Assembly: GCA_963714875.1 (NCBI GenBank)
Contig: CAVQQI010000010.1
Location: forward strand, 124,001-188,000
Direction: 5' to 3'
Source: JBAOHV01 sp963714875
GTDB taxonomy: Bacteria; Actinomycetota; Acidimicrobiia; Acidimicrobiales; Microtrichaceae
Length of the DNA stretch: 64,000 nt
The translations under genes were made by a program, and so were the position numbers. The notes under the pieces were generated by a model. That model searched no databases. It saw nothing but the letters and a program-made list of their open reading frames with translations, and was not told the origin of the DNA. Positions 47,182 to 55,007 of this stretch are shown piece by piece; positions within the stretch are counted from its first letter, which is position 1; each line of letters starts with the position of its first letter.

Positions 47182-48141
47182 ATGAGCACTCCGCCGACCT
47201 CGCTGTCCGCAACCCCACCTGCTGTCCCGGACGGGCTGGCTCGGCCGAAGGACATGGCCGCGGGGTACGGCGAGGACGTGCGCGTCGGATTGTCACTCGG
47301 TGGGGGCGGGGTCTGGTTCGTCGCGTGGCAGGTGGCGTACCTGTTCGAGCTGGCCGAGCGGGGTGTCGATCTGGCTGGAGCCGACCGGGTGGTCGGAACC
47401 TCTGCCGGCTCGGTCGTGGCCTCTGTGCTCGAAGCCGGCAACCTGTCGCGGCTGCACACCGAGCTGAAGGTGTTGGCCCGGCTGCCGAAGGTGGTCGGAG
47501 CGCTCGCTCCGGCCGGTGACCTCTCGGCGAGTCAGCTGCGTGCGTTGGAGATGTTCGCGACCGCCTCCGACGCCGATCCGGAGCGCGTTCGGCGCATCGG
47601 TCACGCCGCGCTGGCCGCGAGCACCCCGTCGGCATCGGCGATGGCGCGCAACATCTCGCTGCTGCTGGCCAGTCGGGGATGGCCGTCGCCGGCGCTGCAC
47701 CTGACCTGCGTGGACGCCTACAGCGGTGAGCGGTGCGTGGTGACCGGCTCCTCGGGTGTGCCGTTGCGCCGCGCGGTCGCGGCGAGCAGCGCCGTGCCCG
47801 GGCTGTTCGCACCCCAGCCGATCGGTGGGCGCAAGTGCATGGACGGAGGGGTGAGCGGTACCGGCACCCACCTGGACCTGCTCGCCGGAGCCGGGCGCGC
47901 GGTGGTGTTGAGCCTGACCGACGGGGCCGGGGTCGACGAAGGGCGGATGACGGTGGGTCCCGGCGAGATCGAGCGTGAGCTCGAGGCCCTGCGCAGCACC
48001 GGGACCAAGGTGGTGTTCCGCATGCCGACCGAGGTGGACCTGGATCGCCTGATGGACCCGACAGCGGTGCCAGGGGCGATCGAACTCGCCCGGGGCCAGG
48101 CGGCCGACGACGCAGCCGAGCTGCGGGACCTGCTGGCCTGA
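47182..48141 (+). CDS. Patatin-like phospholipase
   Basis: A 319-residue lipid acyl hydrolase. The oxyanion loop is GLSLGGGGVWFVAWQ, the nucleophile is in VVGTSAGSVV and the catalytic Asp is in CMDGGVSGTGTHLDLL (DGG in place of the usual DGA/G). It has no signal peptide. It lies 89 bases after the second PPOX gene and ends at a strong terminator. Membership of the DevR cluster is not supported by a box. Confidence 0.9.
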   Translation: MSTPPTSLSATPPAVPDGLARPKDMAAGYGEDVRVGLSLGGGGVWFVAWQVAYLFELAERGVDLAGADRVVGTSAGSVVASVLEAGNLSRLHTELKVLARLPKVVGALAPAGDLSASQLRALEMFATASDADPERVRRIGHAALAASTPSASAMARNISLLLASRGWPSPALHLTCVDAYSGERCVVTGSSGVPLRRAVAASSAVPGLFAPQPIGGRKCMDGGVSGTGTHLDLLAGAGRAVVLSLTDGAGVDEGRMTVGPGEIERELEALRSTGTKVVFRMPTEVDLDRLMDPTAVPGAIELARGQAADDAAELRDLLA

Positions 48142-48157
48142 CACCGGCCAGAACGCG

Positions 48158-48208
48158 GAACTGTGGTGCGGAACGCGCTGATTCCGAGCGCGTTCCGCAC
48201 CACAGTTC
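48158..48208. terminator. 22-bp perfect-stem terminator between convergent genes
   Basis: Bases 48158-48179 are exactly complementary to 48187-48208, leaving a seven-base loop GATTCCG. It separates the convergent patatin and SHOCT genes. There is no T-run. The stem is unusually long for a factor-independent terminator. Confidence 0.85.
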
Positions 48209-48231
48209 GGGGTCGGAGCGGTGAGGGCCGA

Positions 48232-48627
48232 TCAGGCCAGGAGCTTGGCCTTCTGGGCCTCGAACTCCTCGGCGGACAGGACGCCCTGGTCGCGCAGCCC
48301 AGCCAGCTTCTCGAGCTGGGTCGCGGTGTCGGTGCCGGCGGTCTTCTGGACGTACTCGTCGAACGCCTGCTGCGAGGCGGTCGCGTCGGCGACCTGGCGT
48401 TCCTGCATCTTGCCGCCTCGGGCGATCAGGTAGATGAAGATGCCGAGGTAGGGCACGAGCACCACGAACAGGAACCACAGGGCCTTGGCGAAGCCGCCCA
48501 GGTCCTTGCTGCGGAAGATGTCGACCACGACCATGACCGCGATCCAGATCCAGATCACGAACAGGAAGAAGTACAGCATCGAGAGGAACACGTTGAGCAG
48601 CGGGTATTGGAAGTCGGCGGCGAGCAT
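48232..48627 (-). CDS. PLDc_N / SHOCT domain membrane protein
   Basis: A 131-residue protein with two helices (FLSMLYFFLFVIWIWIAVMVVVDIF and FAKALWFLFVVLVPYLGIFIYLIARG), a PLDc_N pattern, followed by a C-terminal SHOCT motif (QLEKLAGLRDQGVLSAEEFEAQKAKLLA). SHOCT segments mediate oligomerisation. Common in actinobacteria; no enzyme activity is implied. ATG 48627. Confidence 0.9.
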   Translation of the reverse strand: MLAADFQYPLLNVFLSMLYFFLFVIWIWIAVMVVVDIFRSKDLGGFAKALWFLFVVLVPYLGIFIYLIARGGKMQERQVADATASQQAFDEYVQKTAGTDTATQLEKLAGLRDQGVLSAEEFEAQKAKLLA

Positions 48628-48751
48628 GGGTTCTCCAGGAGTCAGGGTGGGGACGACAGCCTAGTTCGGGCGTGGGCGTGGGCGGGGCCCTGCCGTCGCC
48701 GGCCCGAGGTCTGCGGAGGGCCGGCGGGAGACCGACGCAGGAGCTCGCTAC

Positions 48752-49876
48752 TCAGCCCTGCAGCGAACGACGGTGTCGCCGCCAGCTCTGCCAACCGGTC
48801 ACGCCGAATCCCAGGCCCGCCAATGGGACTGCGAACAAGATGGCCGGGCCCAGCACCGCGGTCGCGTCGTGGTCACTGGCGTCGAGGACCAGGTAGGCCA
48901 CGAACGCGATGTAGAACGCGACCAGCACCGCCCCTTCCCACCGCTCGATCCGGAACCCGCTCCAGATGATGGGGAGCAGCGCAAGCGTCGCTGACAGCAT
49001 CACGACGAGGTCCAGCCGTATCGACGCGTCGCTCACCGCGATCCCGTTGGGTGCGAGCAGCGCCGAGGCGCCCAGCACGCCCAGAAGGTTGAACAGATTC
49101 GATCCGACGACATTGCCGACGGCGATGTCGCGCTGACCTCGCACTGCTGCGAGCAGTGAGGTCGCAAGCTCCGGCAGCGAGGTCCCTATCGCCACGACGG
49201 TGAGCCCGATGACCAGATCGCTGATGCCCAGCGCTCCGGCCACGTCGGTCGCCGAGGTGACCAGCAGCTGTGACCCGACGACGAGGACCACCAGTCCGGC
49301 GACGATCAGCCCGACCTGGGCCAGGAGCGGTCGCTCGGCGGTCGATCCCTCGAGCTCGTCCACCGATTCCTGGTACTCCTCGACGATCTCGGAACGTTCC
49401 GACCGGGCCGCACGGACGAGCCACAGCGTGTAGCCGATGATGCCGGCGAAGAGCACCGCTCCATCCACCCTGCCGATCTCGTTGTCCAACGAGATCGCCA
49501 TCACGACGATCGACACACCGATCAGCAGCGGGATGTCGAGACGCACGATGCGCTGGGACACGGTGAGCGCACCGACGATCGCGGACGCGCCCAGGATCAA
49601 CAAGATGTTGCCGATGTTCGAACCGACCACGTTGCCGAAGGCCACGTCGGCGTTGCCGCTGGTCGCCGCGCCGATGCTCACCGCGAATTCGGGGGCACTC
49701 GTTCCGAACGCCACGACGGTGAGACCCACGATGACGGGCGGGATCCCGAGTCGGGTCGCCACTGCCGCAGCACCCTTGACGAGGACCTCCGCTCCCATGA
49801 CCAAGGCGATCAGGCCGACTGCGAGCGCAACGAGGGTCCAGGCGGTCACCGCGCCAGTATTGCCGAAGTGCGTCAC
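48752..49876 (-). CDS. Calcium/sodium antiporter (YrbG/NCX family)
   Basis: A 374-residue transporter with ten predicted helices. The two alpha repeats read FGTSAPEFAVSIGAA and IGTSLPELATSLLAA, each followed by GNVVGSN, as in Ca2+/cation antiporters. An acidic cytosolic loop (ERSEIVEEYQESVDELEG) links the halves. The first start is GTG 49876; GTG 49849 would leave two upstream dyads free. Divergent from the DNA ligase. Confidence 0.93.
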   Translation of the reverse strand: MTHFGNTGAVTAWTLVALAVGLIALVMGAEVLVKGAAAVATRLGIPPVIVGLTVVAFGTSAPEFAVSIGAATSGNADVAFGNVVGSNIGNILLILGASAIVGALTVSQRIVRLDIPLLIGVSIVVMAISLDNEIGRVDGAVLFAGIIGYTLWLVRAARSERSEIVEEYQESVDELEGSTAERPLLAQVGLIVAGLVVLVVGSQLLVTSATDVAGALGISDLVIGLTVVAIGTSLPELATSLLAAVRGQRDIAVGNVVGSNLFNLLGVLGASALLAPNGIAVSDASIRLDLVVMLSATLALLPIIWSGFRIERWEGAVLVAFYIAFVAYLVLDASDHDATAVLGPAILFAVPLAGLGFGVTGWQSWRRHRRSLQG

Positions 49877-49904
49877 ACGAAGTGACGATCATACGATGTG
49901 ATCG
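49871..49904. promoter_or_regulatory. Two adjacent dyads between antiporter and ligase genes
   Basis: CGTCAC-ACGAA-GTGACG (49871-49887) and CGATCA-TACGATG-TGATCG (49886-49904) overlap by two bases. Both are six-base-pair dyads in a divergent promoter region. They may be operators; the regulator is unknown. Confidence 0.35.
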
Positions 49905-49957
49905 CGAGGTGCCGGCGCGTCGGCCGGGCGGGGTCGGGGTCGGGGTAGACACATCAG

Positions 49958-51508
49958 GTGCTGTTCGAGCAGGTTGCCGCCACCTCCGCTCTCGTCGCAG
50001 CGATGTCGTCTCGGACCGCCAAACGCGATCTGATCGCCGAGCTGTTGACCCAGGTCCACCATGACGAGATCGCCGCGGTGGTGTCGTTCCTGGTCGGTGA
50101 GCCGCGTCAGGGTCGCGTCGGCGTGGGGTGGCGCACCCTGGCGGCGGCGACACCCGGCGCCGACGAATCCGATCCCTCGAGGGGATCCGAGGGCGGTGCG
50201 GGCGCCGCCTCGTTGACCGTGACCCAGGTCGACCACATCCTCGATGAGCTGGATCGGTTGCAGGGCTCGGGGTCGGGTACCCGGCGCCGCGAGCTGGTGG
50301 GACAGCTCCTCGGGCGGGCCACGGCGCAGGAGGCTGAGTTCCTGACCAGTCTCCTCGGCGGCGAGTTGCGACAGGGGGCAGCAGCCGGCGTGATGGTCGA
50401 CGCCGTCGCACGTGCTGCGGGTGTGCCATCCACCGCAGTCCGCCGGGCGGTGATGCTCGGAGGTCGCCTCGATGAGGTGGCGGTGCTGGCGCTCGACGGC
50501 GGTCGCGGGTCGCTCGACGCCATGACGCTGCAGCTCGGTCGACCGCTCCAGCCGATGCTCGCCTCGTCGGCTGGCTCGGTCACCGACGCGGTGCAGGCGG
50601 TCGGCGAGGCGTCGGTGGAGTGGAAGCTCGATGGGATCCGCATCCAGGTGCATCGCACCGGCGACGACGTACGGGTCTGGACCCGGAACCTGAACGAGAT
50701 CACCGAGCGGCTCCCCGGTGTGGTCGCTGCGACCTTGGAGCTGTCGGCGTCGTCGCTGGTGCTCGATGGTGAAGCGATCGGTCTCGGCGCCGACGGTCGG
50801 CCACGGTTGTTCCAGGACACGGTGAGCGTCGGCGAGGGTGGTCTGCGGCCGTTCTTCTTCGATCTGCTGCACCTCGACGGCGAGGACCTGATCGACGCGG
50901 AGCTCAGCGAGCGTCGATCACGGCTGCACGAGCTGGCCGGCCGATGGGTGGTGCCGTCGCTGCTGACCGCCGATGCGCACCGCGCCGAGCAGGTCCTGGT
51001 CGAGTCACTCGACGCGGGGCACGAGGGCGTCGTGGTGAAGTCGGCGTCGTCGCGCTACGAGGCGGGCCGTCGGGGCACGTCGTGGCGCAAGGTGAAACCG
51101 GTGCACACCTTCGACCTGGTGGTGCTGGGGGTGGAGTGGGGCCACGGTCGTCGGACGGGTTGGTTGTCCAACCTGCACCTGGGCGCCCGAGCGGATGACG
51201 GCGGCGGGTTCGTCATGGTGGGCAAGACGTTCAAGGGTCTCACCGACGACCTGCTGCGCTGGCAGACCGAGCGCTTCTGTGGCCTTGCTGGTCTGACAGT
51301 TCCCGAGCGAGACGGCAGCGGTGGTCCGGTCGGGACGGTGATGGTGCCCCCGGTGCAGGTGGTCGAGGTCGCGATCGACGGGGTACAGCGCTCGACCCGG
51401 TACCCGGGCGGCGTGGCGCTGCGGTTCGCCAGGGTGTTGCGCTATCGCGACGACAAGCCCGCCGCCGAGGCCGACACGATCAGCTCGTTGCAGGCGATGC
51501 TGGGCTGA
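49958..51508 (+). CDS. ligB: ATP-dependent DNA ligase (LigB-type)
   Basis: A 516-residue ligase. The N-terminal third is the helical DNA-binding domain. The adenylation motif I is EWKLDGIRIQVHR near residue 230 with the catalytic Lys; later motifs are VLDGEAIG, FFFDLLHLDG, GHEGVVVKS and SWRKVKP. The OB-fold follows. The closest known types are mycobacterial LigB ligases, dispensable enzymes alongside NAD-dependent LigA. GTG at 49958. Confidence 0.93.
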   Translation: MLFEQVAATSALVAAMSSRTAKRDLIAELLTQVHHDEIAAVVSFLVGEPRQGRVGVGWRTLAAATPGADESDPSRGSEGGAGAASLTVTQVDHILDELDRLQGSGSGTRRRELVGQLLGRATAQEAEFLTSLLGGELRQGAAAGVMVDAVARAAGVPSTAVRRAVMLGGRLDEVAVLALDGGRGSLDAMTLQLGRPLQPMLASSAGSVTDAVQAVGEASVEWKLDGIRIQVHRTGDDVRVWTRNLNEITERLPGVVAATLELSASSLVLDGEAIGLGADGRPRLFQDTVSVGEGGLRPFFFDLLHLDGEDLIDAELSERRSRLHELAGRWVVPSLLTADAHRAEQVLVESLDAGHEGVVVKSASSRYEAGRRGTSWRKVKPVHTFDLVVLGVEWGHGRRTGWLSNLHLGARADDGGGFVMVGKTFKGLTDDLLRWQTERFCGLAGLTVPERDGSGGPVGTVMVPPVQVVEVAIDGVQRSTRYPGGVALRFARVLRYRDDKPAAEADTISSLQAMLG

Positions 51509-51615
51509 GCGACGCGTCGACACACGAGCCTCGGCGTAGCACTTGTCGTGCGTCTGCCCAGCCGGTTGCACCCGGCGTGCCCGGTTGCGCCAGGTGGGGC
51601 ACCCGGCAGCGCCGG

Positions 51616-51652
51616 GAAAACGACAGAAGCCCTTGCGATGCAAGGGCTTCTG
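51616..51652 (-). terminator. Terminator of tRNA-Arg
   Basis: CAGAAGCCCTTG (51624-51635) pairs with CAAGGGCTTCTG (51641-51652), loop CGATG. Read on the minus strand it is followed within four bases by TTTT. It lies six bases beyond the tRNA 3' end. Confidence 0.9.
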
Positions 51653-51657
51653 GTCTG

Positions 51658-51731
51658 TGCGCTCGGCGGGACTCGAACCCACAACCTTCTGATCCGTAGT
51701 CAGATGCTCTATCCAATTGAGCTACGAGCGC
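51658..51731 (-). tRNA. tRNA-Arg (ACG)
   Basis: A 74-base cloverleaf on the minus strand. Acceptor arms are GCGCTCG and CGAGCGC (5' end at 51731, discriminator A at 51658). The D-arm reads AGCTCAATTGGATAGAGC. The anticodon stem-loop CTGACTACGGATCAG gives ACG, and the T-loop is TTCGAGT. CCA is not encoded. Confidence 0.96.
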
Positions 51732-51818
51732 AGTGAGCGACGGACTCTACCGCCCCCGACGCGGACGCTCCACCCGACTCCAGCCGGGTGGAGCGTGCGA
51801 CGTCGAGGATGCGAACGG

Positions 51819-52265
51819 TCAGACCCGACGGCCGCAGTGGGGCCAGGGCTGGCGACCACGCTCGGACCAGAGGGCCCGCGCCATGCGGTCCTGGTCGACC
51901 GGGCTGGCAGCTGCGGGGTCGACGCCGCGCAGGTGCGGGTAGTGCCGTTCCGCGACGCCGTTCCAGGTGCCGCGGTGGAACTGGTAGGCGCCGCGGTACG
52001 CGCCCGAGGCGGACACGATCGAGTAGTTGCCGTTGGACTCGCACGCCCGGAGACGGGCGAGACCGGCCTCGGACACCACGTGGCTGAACTTGTCCTGGGC
52101 CTGGGCGTTCCGGAAGGCCAGGTGGTCCAGGACGGCCTGCTGCCCGTCGGGTCCGAGGGTGTTGAACGCGGCGATCTCGTTCGGTGTGCAGGCGCCGAGC
52201 ACCAACGTCGCGAACACGGCGGCGGCGCCGAGGAGCAGGCGCGTGGATCGGGTGAGGGACTTCAT
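51819..52265 (-). CDS. Resuscitation-promoting factor-like lipoprotein
   Basis: A 148-residue exported protein. The signal peptide ends in a lipobox, LGAC. The Rpf domain (about residues 68-148) has the catalytic Glu in RACESNGNYSIV, the YRGAYQFHRGTWN segment and a C-terminal WPHCG. Rpf domains are lysozyme-like and cleave peptidoglycan to wake dormant cells. The domain is at the C-terminus with no LysM or G5. GAAGGAAG precedes ATG 52265. Confidence 0.9.
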   Translation of the reverse strand: MKSLTRSTRLLLGAAAVFATLVLGACTPNEIAAFNTLGPDGQQAVLDHLAFRNAQAQDKFSHVVSEAGLARLRACESNGNYSIVSASGAYRGAYQFHRGTWNGVAERHYPHLRGVDPAAASPVDQDRMARALWSERGRQPWPHCGRRV

Positions 52266-52600
52266 CGTGGAGCTTCCTTCGTGGTCATCTGGGCCTCGCG
52301 CGTCCGCCCGGGCGTCGGCACGGCCAAGGTGGTGGTCGCTGGCGTCGGTGGTTCCGACAGGTCGTACAGGCTCTCCGGCACGGGCTTCCCGCGCCCGAAC
52401 TCGTCACGAGCCGGTGACAGTTGTACGACGATTTGTCATGAAAACGCAACACAACGGGAACATCTTCCCGCGTGTCGCTGCGTCACGCCAACGTGCGCGG
52501 GTCGCCACAGCGGGAGACCGAGTCACCTGATCTCGGGACCTTGGACCTTGTTGCTCGTCGCGTTGTGGCGCGAGGGTGGAGTCGTCGGACCGACGAGAGG
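52266..52600. other. Divergent rpf / coiled-coil gene intergenic region
   Basis: A 335-base gap holding the rpf promoter and leader on the minus strand and the promoter of the 52601 gene. It contains the dyad-bounded element at 52361-52429. GGGACCTTGGACCT at 52535-52548 is a weak Dos-box resemblance. No gene is seen in it. Confidence 0.6.
52361..52429 (-). ncRNA. Possible structured leader of rpf
   Basis: On the minus strand an eight-base closing stem GTCGTACA (52429-52422) / TGTACGAC (52368-52361) encloses GTCAC...GTGAC and GGGC...GCCC inner stems. It ends about 95 bases before the rpf start. It does not match the ydaO (c-di-AMP), c-di-GMP or cobalamin consensus as far as I can tell. It may instead be paired operators. 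Confidence 0.35.
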
Positions 52601-52951
52601 ATGATGATGAGCGAGCAGGAACGAATCGGGGGTCTGGAGCAGCAGATCGAGGAGTTGAAGTCGCAGCTGGCAGACGTGCGACAGCGACTCATCAATGCTG
52701 AGTTCGACCAGTGGCGCGGCCGCATCGACGACCTGGAGGTGCAGGCGCGGCTGGGCGCGATGTCGGTCCAGGACCGGGTGATGCCGGTCGTCGAGCAGCT
52801 GCGCGACCAGTGGCTGGACGCCCGCGAACGCGCCGGTGACGGCGTGGACACTGCGTCGGACGTGACCGGTCGACTGCGCGAGGGCTTGGAGAACGCCTTC
52901 AGCGAGCTGCGATCGGCCGTGGCCGACGCCGCCCACGCCGTGCGCGAGTGA
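52601..52951 (+). CDS. Coiled-coil hypothetical protein
   Basis: A 116-residue, highly helical protein. Residues 4-35 (SEQERIGGLEQQIEELKSQLADVRQRLI) form a heptad coiled coil, and the rest is amphipathic helix (LREGLENAFSELRSAVADAAHAV). Three ATGs occur in a row (52601, 52604, 52607); the last has GAGAGG at a good distance. No family is recognised. Confidence 0.7.
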   Translation: MMMSEQERIGGLEQQIEELKSQLADVRQRLINAEFDQWRGRIDDLEVQARLGAMSVQDRVMPVVEQLRDQWLDARERAGDGVDTASDVTGRLREGLENAFSELRSAVADAAHAVRE

Positions 52952-52982
52952 CGTTCCCCGTTGCGGGCTCCTGCCTGCATGA

Positions 52983-53016
52983 CAGAGGCCCCGAACACAC
53001 GTGTTCGGGGCCTCTG
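52983..53016. terminator. Bidirectional terminator
   Basis: A 16-base arm at 52983-52998 is exactly complementary to 53001-53016 with two bases between, so a stem of about 14 pairs with a short loop. It separates the coiled-coil gene and the convergent tRNA-Ser. Confidence 0.8.
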
Positions 53017-53038
53017 CGCGTCAGGTGACGCAACTCGG

Positions 53039-53127
53039 CGGAGAGGGTGGGATTCGAACCCACGGTGCAGTTGCCCGCACACCTCCTTAGCAGGGAGGCC
53101 CGTTCGACCTGGCTCCGGCACCTCTCC
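53039..53127 (-). tRNA. tRNA-Ser (GCT)
   Basis: An 89-base class II tRNA on the minus strand. Acceptor arms are GGAGAGG (53127-53121) and CCTCTCC (53046-53040), discriminator G at 53039. The anticodon stem-loop CCTCCCTGCTAAGGAGG gives GCT. A long variable arm and the T-loop TTCGAAT follow. CCA is not encoded. Confidence 0.96.
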
Positions 53128-53189
53128 GAGTGACGGTCACTGTACCGTCTGGCGCACAGCGACCGACAAGGGAAGGCGGAGAGGCACCG

Positions 53190-54890
53190 ATGAAGGCGCT
53201 CGCTGCAGTGTTCAGCTCCATCGGGCGACCCTTCCGTCAGCGCAACACCCGGGTGGTCATCTGGATGGTGTTCGCCCTGGTGGTGCTGGTCGCGATCTAC
53301 AGCACGATCTTCCACGAGCTGATGGAGTACGAGGGCCAGCGTCACAGCTGGGCCACCGGCGTCTACTGGACACTGACGGTCATGTCGACGCTCGGGTTCG
53401 GTGACATCACCTTCGAGTCCGATGCCGGCCGCATCTTCTCGGTGGTGGTGCTGGTGAGCGGCGCGCTGTTCATCCTGGTGCTGTTGCCGTTCGCGTTCAT
53501 CCAGTTCGTCTTCATGCCGTGGATGGACCACCGTGAAGCCGCCCGTGCGCCCCGCAAGCTGCGTGACGACGTCAAGGACCACATCGTGCTCACCCAGCTC
53601 GGCGCGGTGAGCGACGCCCTGATCCGCAAGGCCGAAGCGGCCCACGTGCCCTACGTGCTGCTGGTGGCGGATCTGACCGAGGCGCTCCGGCTGGTCGATC
53701 AGGGCTACGCCGTCATGATCGGCGACCTCGACGATCCGGCGACCTATCGCGCGGCCAGGGTCGAGGCCGCGTCGCTGGTGGCCACCACCCAGCCCGACAC
53801 GACCAACACCAACATCGTGTTCACCGTGCGGGAGATGGATGCGAACGTGCCGATCGTGGCCACCGCATCGTCCTCGGCGTCGCTCGACATCCTCGATCTG
53901 GCCGGGTGCGACACGGTGCTGCAGATGGGCGAGCTGCTGGGCAGCGCGCTCGCACGGCGTGTGCTCGGTGGCGACAACCGCACCCACGTCGTCGGCGAGT
54001 TCGACACGTTGCTGGTCGCCGAGGCGAGCGTCAGCGGGACACCACTGGTGGGGCACCGTCTGGCCGAGGCGGACCTGCGGAGCCGGTACAACGTGAACGT
54101 CGCGGGGATCTGGCAGCGCGGCGCGTTCGAGCTCCCCGATCCGACGACGGTGATCGAAGGGTCCGACGTGCTGATCCTGGCGGGTTCCGCCGAGCAGCTC
54201 GCCGCGTACGACGAGGCGTTCGGCACCGACCATCGCATCGACGCGCCGGTGGTGGTCATCGGCGGCGGTCGGGTGGGTCGGGCCGCGGCCTCGGTGCTCG
54301 AAGGGTTCGGTGCCCGGTGCCGCATCATCGAACAGCAGTCCGAACGGATCCGGGACCCCGAGCTGTACGTGTTGGGTGATGCCGCCGAGCTCTCGGTGCT
54401 CGAGGCCGCCGGCCTGCCCGAGGCGTGCGCGGTGCTGATCACCACCCACGACGACGACGTGAACGTCTACCTGACCATCTACTGCCGTCGCCTCCGTCCC
54501 GACATCCAGATCATCGCCAGGGCCAACCTGGACCGCAACGTCGCGACGCTGCACCGCGCGGGGGCCGATGCGGTGCTGTCCTACGCCTCGATCGGCGCGA
54601 CGGCGATCTGGAACACCCTGGGCCTCAACGACTCGCTGGTGCTGGCCGAGGGTCTGGAGATGTTCCGTACCCACGTTCCGTCGGGCATGGCGGGACGTTC
54701 GCTGGCCGATGCTGCGGTGCGACGTGAGACCGGCTGCAACGTGGTGGCGGTGGCCGACGGCGGGGTGACGGTCACGAACCCCGACCCGATGACCCCGATC
54801 CCACCGACCGCAGAGCTGGTGGTGATCGGCGACGCCGTTGCCCAACAGCGCTTCCTGGAGGCCTACCCGGTCGAGCGGGTCACCGCCTGA
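53190..54890 (+). CDS. Two-helix potassium channel with two RCK domains
   Basis: A 566-residue MthK-like channel. Two helices (about residues 20-42 and 80-105) flank the pore; the filter is TLGFGDI in place of the usual TVGYGD. The first RCK (TrkA-N/C) domain runs from HIVLTQLGAVSDALIRKAE to about residue 340. The second begins with VVVIGGGRVGRAAASVLEGFG, a full Rossmann motif. The first Rossmann motif lacks the GxGxxG glycines. ATG 53190 has GGAGAGG upstream. Confidence 0.9.
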   Translation: MKALAAVFSSIGRPFRQRNTRVVIWMVFALVVLVAIYSTIFHELMEYEGQRHSWATGVYWTLTVMSTLGFGDITFESDAGRIFSVVVLVSGALFILVLLPFAFIQFVFMPWMDHREAARAPRKLRDDVKDHIVLTQLGAVSDALIRKAEAAHVPYVLLVADLTEALRLVDQGYAVMIGDLDDPATYRAARVEAASLVATTQPDTTNTNIVFTVREMDANVPIVATASSSASLDILDLAGCDTVLQMGELLGSALARRVLGGDNRTHVVGEFDTLLVAEASVSGTPLVGHRLAEADLRSRYNVNVAGIWQRGAFELPDPTTVIEGSDVLILAGSAEQLAAYDEAFGTDHRIDAPVVVIGGGRVGRAAASVLEGFGARCRIIEQQSERIRDPELYVLGDAAELSVLEAAGLPEACAVLITTHDDDVNVYLTIYCRRLRPDIQIIARANLDRNVATLHRAGADAVLSYASIGATAIWNTLGLNDSLVLAEGLEMFRTHVPSGMAGRSLADAAVRRETGCNVVAVADGGVTVTNPDPMTPIPPTAELVVIGDAVAQQRFLEAYPVERVTA

Positions 54891-55007
54891 CCGGTCAGGT
54901 TGCGAAATCGGCGACACGCCGTAGCCTGAGGCCTTAGCATCCCCCCGGCCGGCGGCGGTGGACCGTTCGACTCGATCCATGGAGCGGTGTCCCAGTTGGT
55001 GTCACAC

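Noticed and set aside
52535..52548. A further Dos box before the coiled-coil gene
   Set aside because: GGGACCTTGGACCT lacks the CCC half; too weak to claim.
52266..52600. A ydaO (c-di-AMP) riboswitch before rpf
   Set aside because: The leader is too short and the conserved GGGGAA and related segments were not found.
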